DNA of 64,000 bases, taken from assembly GCA_963674955.2 (NCBI GenBank), contig CAXXKR010000004.1, positions 1,364,001 through 1,428,000 on the forward strand, given 5' to 3'. Position 1 is the first letter of the stretch; each line of letters begins with the position of its first letter. Origin of the DNA: G963674955 sp963674955. GTDB lineage: Bacteria > Desulfobacterota > Desulfovibrionia > Desulfovibrionales > Desulfovibrionaceae. This document shows, piece by piece, positions 16,460 through 24,140 of this stretch. The position numbers and the translations under genes are program-made. A model generated the notes under the pieces. It did not search any database, was not told the DNA's origin, and saw only the letters and a list, made by a program, of their open reading frames with translations.

Positions 16460-16843
16460 CTACTCATCTTCTGGAAGCATCAAAGTCAGACATGGTTTTC
16501 CTTCGTCGTCTGGTCCGACGATTGCCAAGCATTTAATTTTCTCAAGGGTCCTCGGCTTTGTCAGAAACAAGACATCGAAGTAAACCCGATTGTCTTTCCA
16601 TCTGTTTACTGCGGCTGCTTGCGTCATCATAAACAGATCATGAAGCCGACCTTCAGTGCTTTGCCCTTCGCCTTGAAGTCCTTCAGGTGGAACAACATAG
16701 CCATGATACAAATGATCGGTCACTGCGACAGGTATCTTGAAGCCAGCTTCTTTCGCAGCTTGCGAAACATCGACAAGTACACCGTCTTCAAGAGCTTGTT
16801 TTCTGGTGTAGGAAAAAATCACTTCGAACTTATCAGAACTCAT
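16460..16843 (-). CDS. DUF6573 family protein
   Basis: 127 residues. The start FEVIFSYTRKQALEDGVLVDVSQAAKEAGF and the following IPVAVTD are typical of DUF6573, a family found on plasmids, ICEs and other mobile elements and of unknown function. The middle (LHDLFMMTQAAA) and end (KIKCLAIVGPDDEGKPCLTLML) also fit. Start at 16843 (MSSDKFEV) was chosen because GGAG lies 5 nt upstream; a longer in-frame start at 16879 lacks one. Presence supports the mobile nature of this segment. Confidence 0.85.
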   Translation of the reverse strand: MSSDKFEVIFSYTRKQALEDGVLVDVSQAAKEAGFKIPVAVTDHLYHGYVVPPEGLQGEGQSTEGRLHDLFMMTQAAAVNRWKDNRVYFDVLFLTKPRTLEKIKCLAIVGPDDEGKPCLTLMLPEDE

Positions 16844-16933
16844 AAGAACTCCATTGGTTAGAAAATTAAAAGAATCCAATGGTATCCTCTGCCTGATGAA
16901 TCGGTCACGCAGTTCGATTGGTGTTCATACGAC

Positions 16934-16960
16934 AAAAGAAAAGGCACCCCGGAGGGTGCC
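16934..16960 (-). terminator. Intrinsic terminator after the second AbrB-like gene
   Basis: Minus strand GGCACCC-TCCG-GGGTGCC stem followed by TTTTCTTTT, 25 nt past the stop of the gene at 16985. Confidence 0.85.
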
Positions 16961-16984
16961 TTCGGTGTCCAGAGGACGGGTTTG

Positions 16985-17401
16985 TTAGGCGACGGGAGTC
17001 AGGGTGATGGTGCCGTCATGTTCTTCCATCTGGTACTTGGTTTGCTTGGCCTTCAGTTCCTCGAAGTTGGGCAGAGCCTTCATAGCTTCGGTGGGGATGA
17101 CCAGAGTACCCTTGGAGTTGACATAGGGCAGGTCGATTTTGGAAGCAACCTTGTCGTCCACCAGAGGAAGGGCCTTGCCGTTGGCGATCAGCTGGGGCAT
17201 CGCCTTGATGTAAATCTTCTCAGCCAGAGACTTGGAGCAGCAGAAGGTTTCGCACAGGTCGCTGACATTGATCTGGGTTTCGGTAAAGGTCTCATCGAGC
17301 ACCTGGGTTGCCAAGTTCTGAGCAGTCTTGACCAGTTCAGACTCGGTCATGGTGCGGTTCAGAGAGCCGTTGCCATTGCCATTCTTCTTCGATTCACTCA
17401 T
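16985..17401 (-). CDS. AbrB-like small regulator
   Basis: 138 residues. The N-terminal Asn/Gly-rich tail (KKNGNGNGSLN) is followed by a helical segment with INVSDLCETFCCSKSLAEKIY, resembling a helix-turn-helix. The C-terminal part, VNSKGTLVIPTEAMKAL and YQMEEHDGTITLTPV, has the SpoVT-AbrB pattern. The ATG at 17401 is preceded by AAGGAGG at the right distance; in-frame sequence further upstream is not supported. Likely a DNA-binding regulator related in layout to the 15784 gene. Terminator at 16934-16960. Confidence 0.55.
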   Translation of the reverse strand: MSESKKNGNGNGSLNRTMTESELVKTAQNLATQVLDETFTETQINVSDLCETFCCSKSLAEKIYIKAMPQLIANGKALPLVDDKVASKIDLPYVNSKGTLVIPTEAMKALPNFEELKAKQTKYQMEEHDGTITLTPVA

Positions 17402-17554
17402 GATCTTCCTCCTTCGGAAGAGAGTTTTGTTCCGGCTGGTGGCGAAGGTGACAACCACCTCGAACCTGCCGTTGATTCAAACCTCTCAAAAGGAGGACGA
17501 AGAAGATAACCACCACGTCCCAAAAAAGTCGTGGCTAGCTCAATATTCTGAAAA

Positions 17555-18505
17555 TTATGACTTAAACGGAAAAATGGTGAGTTCTTTGATGCACTGCTCG
17601 GTGGTCTGGTAGTAGCCCCTGGTCCGGGACTTTCGAGACGTGACTTCATGGCAGAGGGTCGAAAGATGCCCTTCATGAAGGTGTTCTTTCAGCAAAGGAA
17701 AGACTTCATCAAAGGATTTTGGCTGGTCGCCCTTGTCTTCGGGGGCATGGGCCTGATCCCAAAGCCAGAGCATGATGAAACGTTTCAGGTCACCGCTTGG
17801 CTTGATGTCTTTCCCGGCTGCGCCAAGTTGGTAGACCTGGATTTTCGTATCGTAATCGATCCTCCTACCCTTGCTGGCGTTTCGATACATATGATTGTAA
17901 ATATTTAAGGAATTTGCCTCCTTCGCCAGTTCCGTGCCGTGAGTGAGCACCTTCGTCGGGTCGAGCTTGATGTCTGCGTCGTTTTCAACAGTGACCATAT
18001 TGAGATTGGGGGCATCGCCATCCACCGTCATCATCCATTCATTCCGAAGGTGCATGACAGCGTACTGGTCATACTGATCTTTTGATCGAAAGGAGACTTC
18101 CTTACCATCGAGAAGGTCCTTCAACGATTTGTGAGTATCAAGACCTTCCGTGTAGTCCTTGAAAACACGTCCAAAACGCATGTTGAACTTGGAAAGCAGG
18201 ATGCACATCTTGAAAAGATATTTTGCGTATATCTTCCCATGCTTTTTCGATAGCTCATGGGTAAGAAAGTTGTCAGTCAAATCGAAATCGGGTTCAGACA
18301 AGAGCACTTGGAGATTGTCATACCCCATGAAGCTCAGAACGTTGTCCAGCTCCCCTATTTCACTGAAGATTTCTAGATAGTGCTGGATTACATCCACATA
18401 CCTTCGATACTGGTGGTTCCTCCTGGTGTATTCCCAAAGCCAAAATGCAATGCGCTCCAGGCGATCCGCATCATCAGCCTTGATCTTTTCGGTCCCGCTT
18501 CCCAT
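17555..18505 (-). CDS. Uncharacterised island protein, possible DUF6499-like N-terminus
   Basis: 316 residues without signal peptide or transmembrane segments. The first part (RLERIAFWLWEYTRRNHQYRRY) resembles the W/E-Y-x-RRN-x-x-Y segment of DUF6499 or transcriptional-regulator-like proteins on ICEs and plasmids. A similar aromatic/acidic patch recurs near residue 247 (MLWLWDQA). No enzymatic motifs. The ATG at 18505 lacks a good close ribosome site (a GAGGAGG lies 21 nt upstream), so the start is uncertain. Divergent from the ParB-like operon, with a 295-bp shared upstream region, which makes it a candidate regulator of that block. Confidence 0.5.
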   Translation of the reverse strand: MGSGTEKIKADDADRLERIAFWLWEYTRRNHQYRRYVDVIQHYLEIFSEIGELDNVLSFMGYDNLQVLLSEPDFDLTDNFLTHELSKKHGKIYAKYLFKMCILLSKFNMRFGRVFKDYTEGLDTHKSLKDLLDGKEVSFRSKDQYDQYAVMHLRNEWMMTVDGDAPNLNMVTVENDADIKLDPTKVLTHGTELAKEANSLNIYNHMYRNASKGRRIDYDTKIQVYQLGAAGKDIKPSGDLKRFIMLWLWDQAHAPEDKGDQPKSFDEVFPLLKEHLHEGHLSTLCHEVTSRKSRTRGYYQTTEQCIKELTIFPFKS

Positions 18506-18800
18506 GTCCGAAAGATAGCAGAAGCCTCCTCTCGAATCCAGAGGTATCTAAATATATTGAAAAAGTAGACTACCCGGAGAGGATAAGGACTTCAAACACT
18601 TGCTTAGATGCTGGTGGTCATATAGTGGTTGTGATCACTTTGGAAGACATTCAAGTGCTCTCAGCGTTCCCTACGGGGAAGGTATGATAAACTTAAGATG
18701 CGGACATGCTTGCCACGAAACAAACAAGTCGATAAACTTTAATACCAGCAAATCTAAATTTATAACAAATTCAGATGACAATGAAGCCTAGGAGGCAGGC
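18506..18800. promoter_or_regulatory. Divergent control region of the ParB/nuclease/helicase block
   Basis: 295-bp spacer between divergent starts. It contains an 8-bp palindrome GTGATCAC (18631-18638). A plus-strand 63-codon frame at 18600 has no ribosome site. The downstream ParB-like gene has AGGAGG 6 nt before its ATG. Promoter positions cannot be assigned by eye with confidence. Confidence 0.35.
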
Positions 18801-19805
18801 ATGGGGGTGCATAGACTAATTCCCATCGATGAGATCGACCTAGACCTTAATAATCCTAGAATCGCTAGATTCTTAGAGATTTTTGGCATGACTCCAAGTG
18901 CTCAACAGGTAGCCTTTGCTCTTCGTGAAGGAGTCGCAGATGAAGACAGTAACGATACAGGGACAACATTTAGAAGCCTGAAAGAATCTATCCGTACTAA
19001 TGGCGGGCTTATTAATCCTATCATCGTGAATAGGACAAAGGATAGAAATGTTGTCATTGAAGGCAATACAAGGCTTGCAATCTACAAAGAGTTTCATGAA
19101 AAGGGTGTTGCTGGAGATTGGACTAAGATACCTTGCCTAGTTCATGAAGACATGAGTGAAAAAGAAATTGATGGCATTCGCTTGCAAGCTCATCTTGTCG
19201 GAGTAAGACCTTGGGACCCGTATTCAAAGGCAAAGTATTTATCAAAGCTAAGAAATGAAAAGCATCTCACATGGAATGAAATCGTCGATTTCTGTGGTGG
19301 AAAAAAAGAAGAAGCAAGCAGGTACATTGCTGCTTATGAAGACATGGAAAAGTATTATCGACCACTTGTCGATGACACTGATTTTGATACGACAAGGTTT
19401 TCTGGCTTTGTTGAATACCAGAAACAGAACATTAAAGACGCTCTCATTCGGCATGGCTTTAATAGTTCAGACTTCGCCAAATGGATCAAAGGAAACAGCA
19501 AGTTGTTTCCTTTGAATACCGTTAGAAAGCTACCGATAATTTTGGATAATCCAAAAGCTAAAGAAGTATTCTTAAAAAAAGATGCCAAAGCAGCTTTAAA
19601 AGTTCTAGATAGCCCCATAAATGATATAAATCTTGAGAACCTAGGCATCAAGGAAATAGCAGTAGTTTTAACGAAAAAGCTCCGGGTTATTGAAGGTTTG
19701 ACCATGCGCGAGTATAAGGCTGATACAAATCACCCTGAATATCAAGCCTTACTTGATCTTAAGGTTGACCTTGATGACACTATTGACATGGTTGAAGGAA
19801 ATTAA
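18801..19805 (+). CDS. ParB-like protein 1 (ParB/Srx-type N-terminal domain)
   Basis: 334 residues. The N-terminus carries the hallmarks of ParB-superfamily proteins: DLNNPRIAR near residue 16, a SIRTNGGLINPIIV segment and VIEGNTRLA (EGNTRL at 87-92), equivalent to the nucleotide-contacting EGNRR/GERR box. A middle helical region (KEKHLTWNEIVDFCG-like) could be the HTH; the C-terminal ~150 residues are unlike partition ParB. There is no ParA neighbour, so chromosome/plasmid partition is unlikely; ParB-fold proteins in modification and defence loci act as CTP/ATP-dependent factors or nucleases. Its stop overlaps the next ATG (TAATG), so it is translationally coupled to the nuclease. Confidence 0.8.
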   Translation: MGVHRLIPIDEIDLDLNNPRIARFLEIFGMTPSAQQVAFALREGVADEDSNDTGTTFRSLKESIRTNGGLINPIIVNRTKDRNVVIEGNTRLAIYKEFHEKGVAGDWTKIPCLVHEDMSEKEIDGIRLQAHLVGVRPWDPYSKAKYLSKLRNEKHLTWNEIVDFCGGKKEEASRYIAAYEDMEKYYRPLVDDTDFDTTRFSGFVEYQKQNIKDALIRHGFNSSDFAKWIKGNSKLFPLNTVRKLPIILDNPKAKEVFLKKDAKAALKVLDSPINDINLENLGIKEIAVVLTKKLRVIEGLTMREYKADTNHPEYQALLDLKVDLDDTIDMVEGN

Positions 19806-20218
19806 TGCTTCACGATGCGCTAGTTTCTACGTTAGTTGAGTTTATTTCTGCCAACTGGGAGGAGTCGATAGTTCAGATGATTGTCGATCACGGTGTAACT
19901 GGAGCAAAATCAAAGCCACCCAAAATTAAAGGGCACATACCTGACTTGTATGCTAGGGTAACAAATGACACCTGTATTATTGGAGAAGCTAAAACCCCAA
20001 AAGACTTTGAATCGGACAGATCCCAAAAACAAATTGTATGCTTCTTGGAATATGCGCATAAACACCAGTGCGTATTTCTTCTCTCGGTCCCATTCACGTA
20101 TCACGTTGCTGCATCTGGAAGAATTGAGTATCTGGCAAGCTCAAATGGGTACGAACTAAATGGCTATGTTGTCCATGAGCTAGGGGTCAGGAAGCTACGT
20201 GCAAGTAATCAAGCTTAA
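19805..20218 (+). CDS. PD-(D/E)XK family nuclease-like protein
   Basis: 137 residues, the size of a bare nuclease domain. The catalytic signature is visible: HIPDLYARV (Asp47), then a strand IIGEAKT (Glu61-x-Lys63), then a helix with SQKQIVCFLEYA carrying the Gln/Lys often seen in Hjc- and VRR-type nucleases. It is expected to cut DNA with Mg2+. It is coupled upstream to ParB-like protein 1 (1-nt overlap) and overlaps the SNF2 helicase start by 20 nt, so the three are co-translated. A nuclease plus SNF2 translocase pairing is common in restriction-type defence systems; the target here is unknown. Confidence 0.75.
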   Translation: MLHDALVSTLVEFISANWEESIVQMIVDHGVTGAKSKPPKIKGHIPDLYARVTNDTCIIGEAKTPKDFESDRSQKQIVCFLEYAHKHQCVFLLSVPFTYHVAASGRIEYLASSNGYELNGYVVHELGVRKLRASNQA

Positions 20219-21677
20219 GAACGAGCCTAGCTACAAAGCAATTCATGAAGCCTTTGACTACCAAAGGCGAGCTGCTGACGCTATTAAAGATTTAGAGTAC
20301 GCAGCTATTTTCCATGAGCAAGGTCTTGGCAAATCGAAAATAGCCATTGACTTAGCTTTGTCGTGGATTGGCACAGAAAAACTTGACTCTGTATTGATAG
20401 TAACAAAAAAATCATTAGTTGCAAATTGGGTTGAAGAACTCTCGATCCATAGCCATGTGAAGCCCAAAATCCTTACAGGCAATACGTCGCATGATGGTAT
20501 TATATTATTAAGTCCTGTTCGATTTATAATATGTCACTACGAGTTGGTTAAGAAGTTTGAGTCTTCACTTAAGATGTTTTGTGAAACGAGAGATGTAGGA
20601 GTGTTTCTGGATGAATCTCAAAAGATAAAAACACCAACATCTTCTCTAACAAGTGCCTTTCTCCGCATCTCTTCGTATTTCAAAAGAAGAGTTATTATTA
20701 CAGGCACGCCAATTGCCAACAGACCATATGACATATGGTCGCAGATTTATTTTCTTGATAATGGAGAAAGCCTTGGAGGCAATTTTAAAGATTTCAAAAG
20801 AGAATACGACTTATGCAATGATATGAGTGATGACTACGAGGCTCAAAAATCATTTGTCCAATCGCTTCAGAAAGTATTCCCAAGTATAAGCAAGTTCATT
20901 GTTAGGGAGACAAAGGACGGATGTTCACTTGAGCTTCCTAAAAAAAAATATTTCTATATTGCATCAACTTATGAGCCTAGGCAATGGGATCTCTACAATG
21001 ATATTAAGGATGACTTCAAAACATATGTACAAAAGGAAAACGAAATAATTGAAGAGTCTGCCGAAGGCATTTTGAAGAGGATTCTACGACTTCAGCAAAT
21101 TTGCTCGCTGCCAACATTAGTCGACGATAGTTATGGACTAAGGCCAGGGAAGCTAGATGATTTGGATGAGTTAATCGACGAGATTGAATCTAGGCGCGAG
21201 AAGGTCATTATATGGACACAGTTTACAGGAACAGCGGACTATCTTTGCAAATATCTTCAGAGTAAAGGTGCGAAAAAAGTCACTGGGAAACTTCCTATAG
21301 ACATTAGAAACAAGAACATTGCGGCTTTTAAGCAAGATGCTGACATTATGTGCTTAGTGGCTACTTATGGAGCAGCTAAAGAAGGGCTGACTTTGACTGT
21401 TGCCAACAATGCCATTTTCTTTGATCGAAGCTTGAGTTTGGACGATTATGTTCAATCACAGGATCGAATTCATCGAATATCACAAACAAAAGACTGCAAT
21501 CTGTATATCCTAGAGATTGAAAACTCAATTGAACGATGGGTAGACAATCTCATTAATGCAAAGATGTGCTCAGCGAGCTTGGCGTTAAGAGACATCAGCC
21601 TAGAGACATATAATCAATGCATGTCCTTTGATTTTGGCAATGAACTTAAGATTGCTCTTGGAGTTGAGAATGATTGA
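20199..21677 (+). CDS. SNF2-family (superfamily 2) DNA translocase/helicase
   Basis: 492 residues. The ordered motifs of an SF2/SNF2 ATPase are visible. The Q-like FDYQRRAADAI is followed by Walker A HEQGLGKSKIAID (~39-51), VLIVTKKSLVANWVEEL, a DESQ box (138-141) as Walker B, ITGTPIANRPYDIW (~167-180) and, in the second RecA domain, YVQSQDRIHRISQ (motif VI) followed by IERWVDNLI. It likely translocates on DNA using ATP. Start is GTG at 20199 with AGGA 6 nt upstream, overlapping the nuclease gene; its end overlaps the next ParB-like start by 8 nt. SNF2 enzymes of this compact size are typical of defence and modification loci. Confidence 0.88.
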   Translation: MQVIKLKNEPSYKAIHEAFDYQRRAADAIKDLEYAAIFHEQGLGKSKIAIDLALSWIGTEKLDSVLIVTKKSLVANWVEELSIHSHVKPKILTGNTSHDGIILLSPVRFIICHYELVKKFESSLKMFCETRDVGVFLDESQKIKTPTSSLTSAFLRISSYFKRRVIITGTPIANRPYDIWSQIYFLDNGESLGGNFKDFKREYDLCNDMSDDYEAQKSFVQSLQKVFPSISKFIVRETKDGCSLELPKKKYFYIASTYEPRQWDLYNDIKDDFKTYVQKENEIIEESAEGILKRILRLQQICSLPTLVDDSYGLRPGKLDDLDELIDEIESRREKVIIWTQFTGTADYLCKYLQSKGAKKVTGKLPIDIRNKNIAAFKQDADIMCLVATYGAAKEGLTLTVANNAIFFDRSLSLDDYVQSQDRIHRISQTKDCNLYILEIENSIERWVDNLINAKMCSASLALRDISLETYNQCMSFDFGNELKIALGVEND

Positions 21678-22671
21678 AGGCTTTACACAAACTCACTTTA
21701 TGATCCAAAAACGGAAAGTACAAGTTCTCGAAGGTGAACTAGACCAAGAGATGTTAAGTTTCTATGCTGAAAATCCTAGAATTTATTCAATCGTTTGCTC
21801 GGCTGGCGAGACACCAACACAGGATACAATTTTTGAAACGCTATCCAAAATGGACCATGTTAAGCGCCTATACCAATCAATCAAATTAAACGGGGGGCTA
21901 ACGGACCCGGTAATAGTTAAAAAAGATACATTGGAGGTTTTGGAAGGCAATAGCCGTTTGGCAGCGTACAGAATGCTTGCTAAAAAAGATCCCATATCAT
22001 GGAGCAAAATATTAGTTAGAGTATTACCAGATGACATTAATGATTCCCAAATTTTTACACTACTCGGCGAGTATCACGTAAATGGCAAAAAGGATTGGTC
22101 ACCCTTTGAGGTTGCAAGTTATGTTTATCGCAGACATGAAAAACACAAGATACCAAAAAGCCAGATAGCTACCGAGCTTTCTAAAAGCACAAAGGCAATC
22201 ACTCATTTAATTAATGTCGTTCAGTTTATGATGGACAATGGAGAGGAGAATCCGAACCGATGGAGTTACTACGATGAATACCTAAAGTCTAGGAAGCTTA
22301 ACTCTGTCCGTAAAGAGTACCCCGAACTAGACAAGGTTGTCGTCGAGCAGATTCAAGATGGGCGCATTGCTAAAGCTGCTGATATTCGAGACAAATTGCC
22401 GGTAATCGCAACAAGTAACAATAAGAATCTTAAAAAATATGTCTTGGGTGAAAGAGATTTATCTCAAGCTTATGACAGTGCCCAGGCTCAGGGGGCTGAT
22501 GCTGCCTTCTATTGCAAATTAAAAAGAACTCGAGAAGCATTTGCCGATACTACAATTGATGAAGAACTTAGCGGCATGAGTCCTGAGGTATTAAAGAAAT
22601 GCAAATTTGAGATACATAAACTAGAAACTCGTCTTTCACATTTACGGGAGAAGGTAGAGAAGCTTGTCTAG
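21670..22671 (+). CDS. ParB-like protein 2
   Basis: 333 residues. It shares with ParB-like protein 1 the NPRI motif (~35-38), a SIKLNGGLTDPVIV segment and VLEGNSRLAAY (EGNSRL at 92-97). The region KIPKSQIATELSKSTKAITHLI (~157-178, given here by its ends) looks like a helix-turn-helix. Start ATG at 21670 has GGAG 6 nt upstream and overlaps the helicase stop; the longer frame from 21628 is entirely inside the helicase gene. It ends 4 nt into the convergent radical SAM gene. The last gene of the plus-strand operon ParB1-nuclease-SNF2-ParB2. Confidence 0.8.
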   Translation: MIEGFTQTHFMIQKRKVQVLEGELDQEMLSFYAENPRIYSIVCSAGETPTQDTIFETLSKMDHVKRLYQSIKLNGGLTDPVIVKKDTLEVLEGNSRLAAYRMLAKKDPISWSKILVRVLPDDINDSQIFTLLGEYHVNGKKDWSPFEVASYVYRRHEKHKIPKSQIATELSKSTKAITHLINVVQFMMDNGEENPNRWSYYDEYLKSRKLNSVRKEYPELDKVVVEQIQDGRIAKAADIRDKLPVIATSNNKNLKKYVLGERDLSQAYDSAQAQGADAAFYCKLKRTREAFADTTIDEELSGMSPEVLKKCKFEIHKLETRLSHLREKVEKLV

Positions 22672-24140
22672 TCTGTTATTTTTAAGACTTGAGTGTGCTC
22701 ACTTTCATAATGTGTCATAAGTTCTTTAAGCTTTCTGCTTTGAAAGTTCAATCTTTCTTTGTGAATTCCATCTTGAAGCCAGTTCATAACTTCTTGTGAC
22801 TCAGACACTGAAAGAGCTCGGAAGGCCCTTCTCCACTCTTTGATATTTGAGTGTTCCAACTCGTAGTAGTCTCTATTGATTAAGTAATGAAACGGCATCC
22901 ATAGATTTTCGCTGAATTCACGTTCATCTTCGCCAAAGGCTCTATAAAAAAATCCTTTCCCTTCCTTGTATTCCCGCAAGCTATGAGAAACAATTCCATG
23001 TGTCGCATTGAGTATAAGCTGTATAGCTCGAATCTGCCTCTTATGCCATTTCTTCCCGATGTATGATCTATCTGTTTTGTCAATTGGTGAATAACGCATT
23101 GGAAATGAAAATATTTTAACATTTTCATTCCCATACTTTTTTATAATATCAGTGTTTACTTCCATGCGAGCATACAAGTCTTCAGGACTATCCTTGTAAT
23201 TATAAAGCATATAATTTGAAAGCTTGGTAATGCCACATTCGATTGCTAGCTTCGCTTTTGCTTCATATTCACAAGCGAGATCAACACTATCAAATGCAAG
23301 ACGAAGTGGATTAATTGCTATCCGTGACAGGGCTTCCATCTTCTTTCGGTCAAGTAGCCTGAGATCAACTCCTTGATTGAAATCTACATACCGATGCTTG
23401 TAAATTTTACGTCCATTTTTCTCATAACACATTTTTTCGCCACAGCCATAACCACAGTCAACGATCTCGTCAATGATCCTAAAAAACGAATCTGAGGCAG
23501 CAATGTTGTTATCCAGAAACAACAACCCAGCTCGATCACCAATTTCATTTCTTAGTATTGAAATTCTATTTTTAATTGGAATATAGTCAACATATGTAGG
23601 CTCTAATTTCTTGACGGCACAAAAACCGCAGTTATTTGGACATCCTTTTGTAGAGTATAAGAAATAAGCGTTGTCTGTGATCTTGCTATACTTCGAGTTC
23701 TCACTTACTATTCCATAGTCTGGAGGAAGATTGTCAATGGTTGGTGAGCAATCAAAAAGATATTTATACTTTGAGTCAGCATGAGCTAGATCCACGAGAA
23801 AATGATCAACATCATCCTGTAAACCACAGTGTACATTTACACCAGTATCTTTATTTATCTTATCTGCAAGCAAAGTTGCTGCGACCCCTCCTACGGACAT
23901 GTTCTCAAAGTTGAACAGATTTTCAGAGTAGTAGTTTATTGTATCCAAAAGATTTTTAAAATCATAAGTAAATACAGAGGTGATATACACCTTGTCCCAA
24001 AATTGCCTTTTGGCTTCTTTATTCTTTCCTACAACGTAGGTTACATCGTCGCCTTTGAGTTTGTGGTATCGAGCAAACTTCATTAACCCCATAGGGGGGT
24101 ATGTTGTGCTTGACTTTGGCTCAACTAATAATACTTTCAT
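22668..24140 (-). CDS. Radical SAM protein with B12-binding-like N-terminal domain
   Basis: 490 residues. The N-terminal ~130 residues follow the Rossmann-like layout of B12-binding radical SAM proteins (MKVLLVEP, YPPMGLMKFARY, SVGGVAATL), but I do not see the cobalamin-ligand DxHxxG, so cobalamin may not bind. The radical SAM core begins at YSTKGCPNNCGFC (C167, C171, C174; CxxxCxxC for the 4Fe-4S cluster), with LLFLDNN and FNQGVDLRLL further along the barrel. The C-terminal extension is long and charged. Substrate unknown; in this setting a nucleic-acid or nucleotide modification is plausible. Its ATG follows immediately after the stop of ParB-like protein 3, forming a two-gene operon, and it converges on ParB2 with a 4-nt overlap. 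Confidence 0.85.
   Translation of the reverse strand: MKVLLVEPKSSTTYPPMGLMKFARYHKLKGDDVTYVVGKNKEAKRQFWDKVYITSVFTYDFKNLLDTINYYSENLFNFENMSVGGVAATLLADKINKDTGVNVHCGLQDDVDHFLVDLAHADSKYKYLFDCSPTIDNLPPDYGIVSENSKYSKITDNAYFLYSTKGCPNNCGFCAVKKLEPTYVDYIPIKNRISILRNEIGDRAGLLFLDNNIAASDSFFRIIDEIVDCGYGCGEKMCYEKNGRKIYKHRYVDFNQGVDLRLLDRKKMEALSRIAINPLRLAFDSVDLACEYEAKAKLAIECGITKLSNYMLYNYKDSPEDLYARMEVNTDIIKKYGNENVKIFSFPMRYSPIDKTDRSYIGKKWHKRQIRAIQLILNATHGIVSHSLREYKEGKGFFYRAFGEDEREFSENLWMPFHYLINRDYYELEHSNIKEWRRAFRALSVSESQEVMNWLQDGIHKERLNFQSRKLKELMTHYESEHTQVLKITD

Noticed and set aside
16237..16467. Frame starting in the DUF6573 stop overlap
   Set aside because: Pro/Trp/Ser-rich product over a G-rich repeat region; no family resemblance.
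18600..18791. 63-codon frame with Cys/His pattern upstream of ParB-like 1
   Set aside because: No ribosome site and no recognisable zinc-finger spacing; it lies in the divergent promoter region.
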